A stretch of DNA of 64,000 nt from Moraxella osloensis (GTDB lineage Bacteria > Pseudomonadota > Gammaproteobacteria > Pseudomonadales > Moraxellaceae). This document shows positions 43,838-52,258 of this stretch, piece after piece. Made by a program: the position numbers and the translations under genes. Under the pieces are notes generated by a model. It saw nothing but the letters and a program-made list of their open reading frames with translations, was not told where the DNA came from and did not search any database. The number at the start of each line of letters is the position of its first letter. Positions within the stretch are counted from its first letter, which is position 1. Location of the stretch: contig NZ_CP014234.1 in NCBI RefSeq assembly GCF_001553955.1, positions 2,294,001-2,358,000 of the forward strand, written 5' to 3'.

Positions 43838-44806
43838 TTGGATGCATCGGTTGATTATTTAAAGCATGCCAAAGACGCTATCAAAACAGAACAACATGCT
43901 TTAGATTTGCTGATTGAACAGCTAGATGAACGATTTGTGACCGCTTGCCATTTGATTGAAAACTGTCAGGGGCGTGTGGTGGTGACAGGCATGGGTAAGT
44001 CAGGGCTTATTGGTCGCAAAATTGCAGCGACTTTTGCCTCAACGGGAACGCCGTCTTTTTTTATGCACCCTGGTGAAGCAGGTCATGGCGACCTAGGTAT
44101 GTTGGTCAAAGGCGATGTGTTAATTGGCATCTCGAATTCAGGGGAGTCAGATGAAATCCGCACGTTACTGCCCGTGGTAAAAAAACTGGGCATTCCGCTC
44201 ATTAGTATCAGCCGCGACAAACGCGGTATTTTGCCAAGATCTGCCGATGTGGCGTTGACTTTAGGGGCGTCTGAAGAAGCTTGTCCCCTTGGTTTGGCAC
44301 CGACATCAAGTACCACCGCTACTTTGGCGTTAGGAGATGCGTTAGCGGTGGCGTTGGTGCATAGTAAGCATTTTACCTCAGAAGATTTTGCTTTATCACA
44401 CCCTGCAGGGGCATTGGGTCGCAAATTATTAACTCAAGTAAAAGACTTAATGCATGTAAATAACCTGCCAACCATTGATGAGCATTCGACGCTTAACGAA
44501 GCCTTGTTTAGCATGACGGGTGGTAGACTGGGGATGACGGTGATTACCAATGCGAACAATCAAGTCGTGGGCGTATTTACCGATGGTGACTTGCGCCGTA
44601 GCTTAGCGCGCCAATTGGGGCTTGATACGCCGATTAGTCAGGTGATGTCAACCAATCCAAAGTCCGTCAATCCTGATATGCGTGCGTCTGATGCGCTCAC
44701 CTTAATGAATGAACAAAAGATAAATCAGCTATTAATCATTAATGATGATAAGACTTTAGCGGGTATTTTGACCTTGCATGAGCTACTACATGCGGGTGTG
44801 AATTAA
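43838..44806 (+). CDS. kdsD: Arabinose-5-phosphate isomerase KdsD
   Basis: A 322-residue isomerase, first committed step to Kdo: ribulose-5-P to arabinose-5-P. The SIS domain (about 38-175) shows VVVTGMGKSGLIGRK and the catalytic/substrate loop ISNSGESDE. Two CBS domains follow (from about 205). ACPLGLAPTSSTT is characteristic. The start codon is TTG with GAGGAA eight bases upstream. It heads kdsD-kdsC-lptC-lptA-lptB. Confidence 0.95.
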   Translation: MDASVDYLKHAKDAIKTEQHALDLLIEQLDERFVTACHLIENCQGRVVVTGMGKSGLIGRKIAATFASTGTPSFFMHPGEAGHGDLGMLVKGDVLIGISNSGESDEIRTLLPVVKKLGIPLISISRDKRGILPRSADVALTLGASEEACPLGLAPTSSTTATLALGDALAVALVHSKHFTSEDFALSHPAGALGRKLLTQVKDLMHVNNLPTIDEHSTLNEALFSMTGGRLGMTVITNANNQVVGVFTDGDLRRSLARQLGLDTPISQVMSTNPKSVNPDMRASDALTLMNEQKINQLLIINDDKTLAGILTLHELLHAGVN

Positions 44807-44863
44807 TAGGCTTAAAATAACTACTTTTAAAGTAACTAGGCTTACAATAATAAGGATAAGGTC

Positions 44864-45388
44864 ATGCAAAGTCTGCTCACTAAAGCAAAAAACGTTAAAC
44901 TATTGGTCATGGATGTGGATGGTGTATTGTCCGATGGAAAAATTATCTATGATGCCAACAGTGTTGAAACCAAAGGCTTTAATGTTCAAGATGGCTTTGG
45001 TATTCAGCGTATTCACCAAGCAGGTATTCAAACTGCCATTATAACGGGTCGCACTAGCGCCATTGTCACGCATCGCGCCAAAGAATTAAAAATTACCCAT
45101 CTAGTGCAAGGGCGGGAAGACAAATTGACGGCGCTCAATGAATTGTTAGCTAAGATTGGTATCTCGCTAGCAGAATGTGCTTATATCGGTGATGATTGGC
45201 CAGATATCAAAGCCTTGCAATCCGTCGGATTTGCTGTAGCCGTGGCAAATGCTAATGGCGAAGTCATCAAACGGGTCGACATGGTTACCACGCGCTCAGG
45301 CGGAGAAGGGGCAGTTCGTGAGTTATGTGATTTGATTTTAAAAGCAACGGGTCATTACGATGATATTTTGGCCAGTTATGTGGTTTAG
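44864..45388 (+). CDS. kdsC: Kdo 8-phosphate phosphatase KdsC
   Basis: A 174-residue HAD phosphatase lacking a cap domain, which forms a tetramer. Nucleophile motif VMDVDGVLSDG is near 17-27, ITGRTS is motif II, and GDDWPDIKAL near 108 is motif IV. It releases Kdo from Kdo-8-phosphate. The catalytic aspartate of motif IV is followed by Trp-Pro as in relatives. Confidence 0.96.
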   Translation: MQSLLTKAKNVKLLVMDVDGVLSDGKIIYDANSVETKGFNVQDGFGIQRIHQAGIQTAIITGRTSAIVTHRAKELKITHLVQGREDKLTALNELLAKIGISLAECAYIGDDWPDIKALQSVGFAVAVANANGEVIKRVDMVTTRSGGEGAVRELCDLILKATGHYDDILASYVV

Positions 45389-45394
45389 GTCATA

Positions 45395-45525
45395 TAACTT
45401 GGTTTAAGGGATTTATGCTAAGGGATTTGTTCTAAGTGATTTTTTTTGAAAGTGGTTTAGTTTAAGTGATTTAGTTTAAGCAATTTGTTTTAAGTGATTT
45501 GCGTATGCGGCTTAGTGTGGTAACG
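45395..45525. repeat. Degenerate 15-16-bp tandem repeat upstream of lptC
   Basis: Six to eight imperfect units of the form TTTAAGTGATTTAG fill the 169-base gap between kdsC and lptC. No function is evident. Confidence 0.75.
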
Positions 45526-45557
45526 TGCTTTTTTATCAAATTTTTTGGCAATGTTAG

Positions 45558-46139
45558 GTGGCAATCGTGTCAACAAAAACGCTATTTATTTTAGGCTTAT
45601 TATTTATTATCGTATCGGCCTATTTTTATGCGCAAAACGATGCTCGCTTGACCCAAGTGTCACTTAAACCGACCGATATTGATTACCAAGCAGAGCAAAT
45701 TAAAGCGCTACAAACGACCGAAACAGGTAGTATCGGCTATCAGTTAACAGCGGCGCAGGTAACCCATTACCAAAATGCCAAAACCGCCGTGATGTCCAAA
45801 CCGCAGATTGTTATCCGTCCAAAAAACGAGCGTGAAGTAACTTTAGTGGCTGACCAAGCGCAATTGGATGAAAATAAGCAGATTGCCAAACTGATAGGTA
45901 ACGTGACCTTAACCAGCGTTCCGTTGCTCACCCAAAATACCAGTATGTCGAATTTGCCGGTTAAAATGATAGGTAACAACTTTGTCGGTGATTTGGTCAA
46001 TAATACAGTAATGACTAATGAACCGCTTACCTTTATCCATGGGAATAATCGGTTTGATGCCAAACAATTTAGTGGTGACTTGGCAACGGGTGATTACGGT
46101 TTTGGACAAGTGAGTGTGATGATTCAACCTGCACAGTAG
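45558..46139 (+). CDS. lptC: Lipopolysaccharide transport protein LptC
   Basis: A 193-residue bitopic protein. One N-terminal helix (about 8-24) anchors a periplasmic beta-jellyroll that hands lipopolysaccharide from LptB2FG to LptA. The family pattern (YQLTAAQVTHY..., repeated short strands with GNVTLTS) is visible. The start is GTG at 45558 or the GTG nine bases later. Sequence identity in this family is low; context (kdsC before, lptA and lptB after) makes the call firm. Confidence 0.9.
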   Translation: MAIVSTKTLFILGLLFIIVSAYFYAQNDARLTQVSLKPTDIDYQAEQIKALQTTETGSIGYQLTAAQVTHYQNAKTAVMSKPQIVIRPKNEREVTLVADQAQLDENKQIAKLIGNVTLTSVPLLTQNTSMSNLPVKMIGNNFVGDLVNNTVMTNEPLTFIHGNNRFDAKQFSGDLATGDYGFGQVSVMIQPAQ

Positions 46140-46229
46140 CTAACCCTATCTCTATGGAGTAGAGTGGCTACTGTTAAGACAGCAACTCAGTTGCGATGTT
46201 GACGGGACTTAAGTGAGTATCAAAAATCT

Positions 46230-46258
46230 TTAACTTCGGTGCTAATTTAATCTATATT
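46230..46258 (+). promoter_or_regulatory. Possible sigma-70 promoter for lptA-lptB
   Basis: TTAACT (46230-46235) and TATATT (46253-46258) are 17 bases apart in the gap between lptC and lptA, about 28 bases before the lptA ATG. It suggests extra expression of lptAB, as in E. coli. Confidence 0.35.
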
Positions 46259-46292
46259 GTTGATTTTAAAATTTTTATATAAAAGGTTTAAC

Positions 46293-46832
46293 ATGATTGT
46301 GGTGAAGACTCGACAATTAATAATGGCTGGCGGTGTGTTAGTTGCTGGCATGCTTGCGGCATCGAACGTGGCAAACGCCCTGCCATCAGACGCCAATGAG
46401 CCGATTCGGTTGTTGGCAGATAAAGCGACGTACAGTGAGCGCTCTGGGGTGACAAGCTATACAGGCAACGTTACCATTACCCAAGGCACGCTCAAAATGG
46501 CTGCGGATAATTTAACCGTCAATTTGACGCCAACCCGTGCTATTGAAAGTGCAGTCGCAACCGGGCGTCCTGCCACTATCCAACAAATTGTGACACAAGA
46601 GAAGGGTTTGGCGAAAGGTCAGGCAAATCGAATTGATTACAACGTCAAAACAGGGCTCGTCACCCTCACGGGTAATGCGCGCTTGACCCAAAATGGCGGT
46701 AGTTTTTCTGGCAATGTTATCCATTACAGTCTGAAAGTGGGTGATATTGAGGCAAAAGCAGGGAATAACCAACGTGTTGAGCTGGTATTTCCGCCACAAG
46801 CGAGCAACCGTGTTGGCGTTCGCAATCGCTAG
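46293..46832 (+). CDS. lptA: Lipopolysaccharide transport periplasmic protein LptA
   Basis: A 179-residue periplasmic protein that forms the lipopolysaccharide bridge between inner and outer membranes. A Sec signal peptide spans about 1-30 (hydrophobic MAGGVLVAGMLAASN, ANA cleavage). OstA-type repeats follow, with VTSYTGNVTITQGTLKMAAD and LVTLTGNARLTQ. The start at 46293 has AAAGG upstream; a longer frame from 46257 adds 12 residues without a ribosome site. Confidence 0.94.
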   Translation: MIVVKTRQLIMAGGVLVAGMLAASNVANALPSDANEPIRLLADKATYSERSGVTSYTGNVTITQGTLKMAADNLTVNLTPTRAIESAVATGRPATIQQIVTQEKGLAKGQANRIDYNVKTGLVTLTGNARLTQNGGSFSGNVIHYSLKVGDIEAKAGNNQRVELVFPPQASNRVGVRNR

Positions 46833-46889
46833 TATTGTTTAACTTGCTTTCGCTTTGTTCATTGCCATTGTTTAGTTCTAGGATTTATT

Positions 46890-47633
46890 ATGTCGCAACC
46901 GCAATCCAACCAGTCTCTGATCATGCAGCACCTTGCCAAACGCTATGGCAAGCGTTGGGTGGTTAAAGACGTGTCTTTTTCGGTAGAACAAGGGCAAGTG
47001 GTTGGGTTACTCGGTCCAAATGGGGCGGGTAAGACTACCAGCTTTTATATGGTCGTCGGCCTGGTCAATATGGACAAAGGGCAAATACAGCTCGGCAATC
47101 GGGATTTGTCGGCATTGTCCATGCACGAGCGCGCCGCATCAGGCATTGGCTACTTACCACAAGAAGCGTCAATTTTTCGCAAATTAACCGTTGAAGAAAA
47201 TATTTTATCGATTTTGCAGACTCGCACAGATTTGGATAAAGCGGGGCAGCAGCAGCAACTTGAGCAGCTGATTGGGGAATTTAATTTGGGTCATGTGCGC
47301 CACTCATTAGGAATGAGCGTGTCTGGTGGTGAGCGCAGACGCTGTGAGATTGCCCGCAGCCTTGCCTCAAATCCCAAGTTTATTTTGCTTGACGAGCCTT
47401 TTGCGGGAGTCGACCCGATTTCGGTAGGCGATATCAAAGAGGTGATTATTAAGCTCAAACAGCGCGGCATCGGCGTGCTCATCACCGATCACAACGTGCG
47501 TGAGACTTTGGCTATCTGTGAACATGCTTATATTGTCAGTGAAGGACAAATTATTGCGGCAGGCACGCCAGCGCATATTTTAGACAATGAGTTGGTACGT
47601 AAGGTCTACTTGGGTGAAAACTTCACGGTCTAG
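46890..47633 (+). CDS. lptB: Lipopolysaccharide export ATP-binding protein LptB
   Basis: A 247-residue ABC ATPase that powers lipopolysaccharide extraction with LptFG. Walker [10 protein letters not shown] is near 43-51, signature [12 protein letters not shown] near 142-153, Walker [14 protein letters not shown] near 162-174, and switch histidine in ITDHNVRET. All family hallmarks and normal length. Confidence 0.97.
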   Translation: MSQPQSNQSLIMQHLAKRYGKRWVVKDVSFSVEQGQVVGLLGPNGAGKTTSFYMVVGLVNMDKGQIQLGNRDLSALSMHERAASGIGYLPQEASIFRKLTVEENILSILQTRTDLDKAGQQQQLEQLIGEFNLGHVRHSLGMSVSGGERRRCEIARSLASNPKFILLDEPFAGVDPISVGDIKEVIIKLKQRGIGVLITDHNVRETLAICEHAYIVSEGQIIAAGTPAHILDNELVRKVYLGENFTV

Positions 47634-47670
47634 CAAGCAGGGTTTAGTAAGATTGTTCAAGGCAAAACCT

Positions 47671-48105
47671 ATGACCACCAAAGCACGCATCTGGCAAGCG
47701 ATTTTATTTGAGACAATCGCCATACTGCTATCATTAGGCTGGGTAAAATTACTCAGCTTTTTTGGCTTTACGAGTAGTGAATCTCAGCATAACTCAAGTA
47801 TATTGGCGCTGCTGATTGGCATTTCGCTCATCGCCATGATTTGGACATTTATTTATAACTTACTGTTTGATAAATTTTTTACCGGTGAAAAACTGGCTCG
47901 ACCGCTATGGCTACGGGTACTGCATATAGTGGGGTTTGAAGGCGGCTTGTTGGGCTTTACCTTACCACTGGTTATGTGGGTGATGAATATTGGATTGTGG
48001 CAAGCGTTTATGCTCGATATTTCGTTGACCTTACTTATTTTGGTATATGGGTTTATTTTTTACTGGATTTATGACCTAGTCGCCCATAAATATAGTCGCA
48101 AATAA
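47671..48105 (+). CDS. PACE family efflux protein (AceI-like, paired BTP domains)
   Basis: A 144-residue inner-membrane protein with four helices in two BTP repeats. The first has ARIWQAILFETIAILLS with the conserved membrane glutamate, then an FIYNLLFDKF end. The second has RVLHIVGFEGGLLGFTLPLV and IFYWIYDLVAHK. Founding member AceI of Acinetobacter exports chlorhexidine; natural substrates may include polyamines. The start at 47671 follows AAGG; the longer frame overlaps lptB. It lies 37 bases after lptB and is likely co-transcribed with the lpt genes. Confidence 0.82.
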   Translation: MTTKARIWQAILFETIAILLSLGWVKLLSFFGFTSSESQHNSSILALLIGISLIAMIWTFIYNLLFDKFFTGEKLARPLWLRVLHIVGFEGGLLGFTLPLVMWVMNIGLWQAFMLDISLTLLILVYGFIFYWIYDLVAHKYSRK

Positions 48106-48164
48106 CAGCAATCTTGCGTGTCAAAACTGGTGCGTCAAACGTAGCTTGCTATCCCTAATTTTAT

Positions 48165-48308
48165 CGTATTAATTTTATCGTATTAATTTCATCGCATAGT
48201 TTATCCCTCTCACCACCAACAATACCCTTTAAGTTTTTTATTTTTAAATTTTCTTTATTTTTAAGGTTTCTTTATTTTTAAGGTTTCTTTATTTTTAAAT
48301 TTTTCTTT
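48165..48308. repeat. Short tandem repeats upstream of radA
   Basis: Two different arrays lie side by side. The first is three copies of a TTTTATCGTATTAAT-type 15-bp unit at about 48165-48196. The second is four copies of a CTTTATTTTTAAGGTTT-type 17-bp unit at about 48239-48305. Confidence 0.85.
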
Positions 48309-48322
48309 GTAAATTGGAATCT

Positions 48323-49720
48323 ATGGCAAAATCAAAATTATCCTATGTGTGCCAGCAATGTGGCGCAAACTTCGGTAAATGGTCGGGACAGTGTGCCGAA
48401 TGTGGCGCCTGGAATAGCCTTGTCGAAGCGCCGACAGTCAGCATGCCACATCATAAACCCGTCACCAAAAAAGCCAGCAACTACGCGGGCGAACAATCGA
48501 GCGTCATGCCACTTAATGCCGTGCCCATGTCACTCGATACTAGGCTACCAACGGGTGTTGGTGAGTTTGATAGGGTGTTGGGCGGTGGCTTAGTGGCAGG
48601 TTCTGTGGTGCTGATTGGGGGTGATCCGGGTATTGGCAAATCTACTATCTTGCTACAGACGGCGATTCATATGGCAGAAAACCAAAGCCTCGCCGGCAGT
48701 GCGCTGTACATTACCGGTGAAGAATCGTTGTCACAGGTGGCGATGCGGGCTAGTCGTTTGGGGCTACCCAATAACAACTTAAAAGTATTGGCAGAAACCA
48801 ATGTTGAAATGATCTGCCAAGCCTTGACCCAAGAGCAACCAGCCGTCGCCATCATTGACTCAATTCAGACTTTGTTTACCGAAGTCATCCAATCCGCGCC
48901 AGGTGGTGTCAGTCAAATTCGTGAATCAGCGGCGATTCTGACGCGCTATGCTAAGCAAACGGGTACCGCGTTATTTTTGGTCGGACATGTGACCAAAGAA
49001 GGGGCGCTGGCAGGCCCTCGCGTGCTAGAACATATGGTGGATGCGGTACTGTATTTTGAAGGGCAGTCGGACAGCCGTTTTCGAATGATTCGTGCGGTGA
49101 AAAATCGTTTTGGTGCCGTCAACGAGCTGGGGATTTTTGCCATGACGGATACAGGACTCAAAGAAGTGGCAAATCCATCGGCGATATTTTTAAGTCGCTA
49201 TGATAAACCGATTGCAGGCTCAGTGGTCATGGTTAGCCGTGAAGGTACCAGACCGCTACTGGTTGAAGTACAAGCGCTGGTCGATGAATCGCAAGGACAA
49301 CCTAGGCGCATGGCATTAGGTTTAGATTATCAGCGCTTAGCCATGTTGCTGGCAGTCATGCACCGTCATGGCGGTATCCAAACCAATGGGCAAGATGTGT
49401 ATGTCAATGTGGTAGGCGGGGTCAAGGTACTTGAAACCGGCTCAGATTTGGCGGTGTTATTAGCCTGTGCCTCTAGTATTAAAGAAAAGCCTTTGCCTTA
49501 TACTCTAGCAGTATTTGGTGAAGTGGGCTTATCGGGTGAAATCAGACCTGTGCCCAATGGTCAAGAACGTCTAAAAGAAGCGGTGAAACATGGCTTTACT
49601 CATGCAATTGTACCCAAAGCCAATGCCCCCAAAACGCAATTAGAGCAATATCAAGGTCTCAAAATCATTGCAGTTGAGCGATTAGATGATGCGATTGATA
49701 GCGCCTTTAATTATCTATAA
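48323..49720 (+). CDS. radA: DNA repair protein RadA
   Basis: A 465-residue RecA-like branch-migration helicase. N-terminal C4 zinc finger CQQCGANFGKWSGQCAECG is at about 8-26, Walker A GGDPGIGKST near 95-104, the RadA-specific KNRFG motif near 255, and a C-terminal Lon-like domain (from about 285) with VYVNVVGG and GEVGLSGEIRPV. The ATG at 48323 gives the canonical N-terminus; a TTG nine bases upstream is the alternative. Confidence 0.96.
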   Translation: MAKSKLSYVCQQCGANFGKWSGQCAECGAWNSLVEAPTVSMPHHKPVTKKASNYAGEQSSVMPLNAVPMSLDTRLPTGVGEFDRVLGGGLVAGSVVLIGGDPGIGKSTILLQTAIHMAENQSLAGSALYITGEESLSQVAMRASRLGLPNNNLKVLAETNVEMICQALTQEQPAVAIIDSIQTLFTEVIQSAPGGVSQIRESAAILTRYAKQTGTALFLVGHVTKEGALAGPRVLEHMVDAVLYFEGQSDSRFRMIRAVKNRFGAVNELGIFAMTDTGLKEVANPSAIFLSRYDKPIAGSVVMVSREGTRPLLVEVQALVDESQGQPRRMALGLDYQRLAMLLAVMHRHGGIQTNGQDVYVNVVGGVKVLETGSDLAVLLACASSIKEKPLPYTLAVFGEVGLSGEIRPVPNGQERLKEAVKHGFTHAIVPKANAPKTQLEQYQGLKIIAVERLDDAIDSAFNYL

Positions 49721-49730
49721 ATAAAAGACA

Positions 49731-49766
49731 TAAAAAAAGCTGAAAAGTAACATTTCAGCTTTTTTA
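49731..49766. terminator. Bidirectional terminator after radA
   Basis: AAAAAAAGCTGAAA (49732-49745) pairs with TTTCAGCTTTTTT (49753-49765). It serves radA and the convergent small gene. Confidence 0.9.
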
Positions 49767-49778
49767 TGATTGACTTGT

Positions 49779-50111
49779 TTATTCTGCATCTGCGGCAAAG
49801 TTAAAGTATTTGGATTGACTGCCAATGATTTTTTCAACCGCTTCAATCACTTCATCCACCACATCATCATACACCCCATAGTGAAGTTCATTGCGAAACG
49901 AGGTAAACGGGCTTTTACGTAGACCTGAACGCACTTCGGTGATACCGCTTTTATGGTAAATAAAATCGACTTTACCATTGGTGTTTAGTACACAGCTTAG
50001 CCGTCCATCTTTTACCATCATATCTACGCGCTCTGGCATAAAGATGTATTCATTGACATTTAACGTTTTGTCTTCGACAGCTTTAGTAACAAGTGATTTT
50101 AAATCAAACAT
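49779..50111 (-). CDS. Hypothetical protein
   Basis: A 110-residue soluble protein with no signal peptide, membrane helix or family I recognise. Alternating charged and hydrophobic residues suggest a small alpha/beta fold. The segment GRLSCVLNTNGKVDFIYHKSG reads like two strands with a turn, and VVDEVIEAVEKIIGS looks like a C-terminal helix. Codon use fits the neighbourhood. GAGGTCAC lies upstream of the ATG. It stands alone on its strand before a terminator. Confidence 0.65.
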   Translation of the reverse strand: MFDLKSLVTKAVEDKTLNVNEYIFMPERVDMMVKDGRLSCVLNTNGKVDFIYHKSGITEVRSGLRKSPFTSFRNELHYGVYDDVVDEVIEAVEKIIGSQSKYFNFAADAE

Positions 50112-50310
50112 AGTGACCTCAAAGTGTAATGTTTTTTATAATTAACATTTAGAGAAAATAGCAGTATTGTCACTGCTTACTTATCAACTGTTATTATGAA
50201 GAATTAATCTATCACTGTGTGTAAAAAAATGGATAACTTATGTTATCCATCTTCATCTTGTTAACCATTAGCACGCATTTAACCCATCGTATTTAATTGC
50301 GCAAAGCTAA

Positions 50311-51105
50311 TTAGCTCAAAATTAAGCTGTCATCTTCTACCACTTCGCCGCGGGTGCGTTCAAACATATTGAGTAAATCATGAACAGTCATGCCTTTGCG
50401 TTCATCACCTGATACGTCTAGTACCACTTGCCCTTGGTGTAGCATGACGGTGCGCGTGCCGTGATTGAGCGCTTGCTGCATGGAGTGAGTGACCATCATG
50501 GTGGTGAGATTGTTTTCTTGGACAATTTTATCGGTCAGTTCCAAGACGAAAGCGGCGGTTTTTGGGTCAAGGGCAGCCGTGTGTTCATCGAGTAATAAAA
50601 TTTTTGACGGCTGCAGGGACGCCATTAATAGGCTAACCGCTTGTCGTTGCCCGCCTGATAATAAACCCATACGGTCAGTGAGTCGATTCTCTAACCCTAA
50701 TTTTAAAATCGCCAGTTTTTCACGGAAAATTTCACGGTTTTTGTGATTCAATGCGCCTTTTAAAAAACGCGATTCGCCACGCTTGTAAGCAAGTGCCATG
50801 TTTTCTTCAATGGTTAAGGCTTCACAAGTACCTGCCATTGGGTCTTGAAAAACGCGTGCTACCCAGTGTGCCCGCTGGTGGGCGGATTTTTTGGTCACGT
50901 CAATATTGTTTAAGGTAATTTTGCCGCTATCGACCCGAATCGTGCCAGCGACGGCATTTAAAAACGTCGACTTACCTGCGCCGTTGGTACCAATGACCGT
51001 GACAAATTCACCCGCCTCAATACGCAGGCTGATACCACGTAAGGCAGGGTTTTCAATGGGCGTACCAGGATTGAAGGTCAATCGTAGGTTGTCTGCGTTC
51101 ATCAT
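50311..51105 (-). CDS. ABC transporter ATP-binding protein (TrpZ-like)
   Basis: A 264-residue ATPase. Walker A IGTNGAGKSTFLNA is near 38-51, Q-loop VFQDPMAGTC near 84, signature LSGGQRQAVSLLMA near 148, Walker B ILLLDEHTAALDP near 170 (note His after DE), and switch MVTHSMQQAL near 205. It is the energy subunit for the permease and binding protein encoded upstream on the same strand. The DEHTAALDP Walker B is typical of this importer family. Start with AAAGGA upstream. Confidence 0.9.
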   Translation of the reverse strand: MMNADNLRLTFNPGTPIENPALRGISLRIEAGEFVTVIGTNGAGKSTFLNAVAGTIRVDSGKITLNNIDVTKKSAHQRAHWVARVFQDPMAGTCEALTIEENMALAYKRGESRFLKGALNHKNREIFREKLAILKLGLENRLTDRMGLLSGGQRQAVSLLMASLQPSKILLLDEHTAALDPKTAAFVLELTDKIVQENNLTTMMVTHSMQQALNHGTRTVMLHQGQVVLDVSGDERKGMTVHDLLNMFERTRGEVVEDDSLILS

Positions 51106-51172
51106 AAGGCATTGTCCTTTTGCTTTATAAGTTGTTAAGTGCCAAAGTTAAAATCAACTCTTTGATACCAAG

Positions 51173-52078
51173 TTAAGCGGCATGCTTATGGCGATTGCTT
51201 AAAATTTTTGATTTGATTTTTGGTAGGATTAAAGCAATCACCACCAGCAGTGCAGTGACTAAGTTAACATCTTGAGGACCAAAACCAATCGCACGTAAGG
51301 TATCATTTGACAACGCAATTTGGATAAAGAATTTATAAAGAATCGCCCCGACAATAGCAGATAGGGTAATCCACCGCATTTTTTTGGCAGGGAGGATGGT
51401 TTCACCAATGATAACAGCGGCAAGACCAATCACAATGGTACCAACACCAATGGAAATATCGGCACCGCCTTGGGTTTGCACAAAAATTGCACCGGCAAGC
51501 GCAATCAGCCCGTTAGAAATCGCCATTCCAAGCAAGATACTTCGAGAGGTAGCAATCCCTTGTGCTTGTGACATTCTAAGGTTAGAGCCCGTTGCTCGCA
51601 TCGCCAAGCCCATCTCAGTGCTAAAGAACCAATCCAAGAAAAACTTGGCAGCAATCACCACACCACCAATCACCACACAGCGCATCCAATAGCCGTTACT
51701 ATCCGTCACCAGTTCGTCAAATATCGTTGGCTCACCGAGCAATGCCAAGTTTGGCGCTTGCATAATACGCAAATTGACCGCATACAGCGCGACCATCACT
51801 AAAATACTTGAGAGTAGCTGTAAAATACCAAGTTTGACATGTAGCCAAGCCGTTACCAAACCTGCAACACCGCCAGCAAGCATACCAAAGATACAAGCAA
51901 GCCAAGGGTTGACATCCGCGATGATTGCCACGCCTGCGACAGCACCGCCTAAGGGAAAACTACCATCCGCGGTCAAATCTGGAAAATCTAACACCCGAAA
52001 TGAAATATATACGCCCAAAGCCACTAACGCATAGATTAGACCACTTTCTAGGGCACCAAATAAAGCAAGTAACGACAT
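51173..52078 (-). CDS. ABC transporter permease (branched-chain/BMP permease type)
   Basis: A 301-residue membrane protein with eight or nine helices, matching the permeases paired with PF04392 binding proteins (TrpX-type). Typical motifs are ALGVYISFRVLDFPDLTADGSFPLGGA near the N-terminus and MRATGSNLRMSQAQGI near 185. It ends in a basic tail. It lies between the binding-protein gene (upstream, 180-base gap with a terminator-like hairpin) and the ATPase gene. Confidence 0.9.
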   Translation of the reverse strand: MSLLALFGALESGLIYALVALGVYISFRVLDFPDLTADGSFPLGGAVAGVAIIADVNPWLACIFGMLAGGVAGLVTAWLHVKLGILQLLSSILVMVALYAVNLRIMQAPNLALLGEPTIFDELVTDSNGYWMRCVVIGGVVIAAKFFLDWFFSTEMGLAMRATGSNLRMSQAQGIATSRSILLGMAISNGLIALAGAIFVQTQGGADISIGVGTIVIGLAAVIIGETILPAKKMRWITLSAIVGAILYKFFIQIALSNDTLRAIGFGPQDVNLVTALLVVIALILPKIKSKILSNRHKHAA

Positions 52079-52088
52079 AACTGTTCAC

Positions 52089-52128
52089 ACAAAAAAGTAA
52101 AGACCGCTTGTTAGTTTAACAAGCAGTC
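52089..52128 (-). terminator. Internal terminator/attenuator between binding-protein and permease genes
   Basis: On the minus strand GACTGCTTGTTA (52117-52128) pairs over 12 bp (one wobble) with TAACAAGCGGTC (52102-52113) around a three-base loop, followed by TTTACTTTTTT. A partial stop here would make much more binding protein than permease, as is common for importers. Confidence 0.65.
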
Positions 52129-52258
52129 AGGTGTTAAGGTAAACCAAGTGGCATTAAGCGTAATGCGACTAAAGTACAAATACGCGCTTTGAAACTTTAG
52201 TTGCCACTGGGCAATTAAATTTGCAATCACATTAAAACAGCTAACATTAACGAATGAT

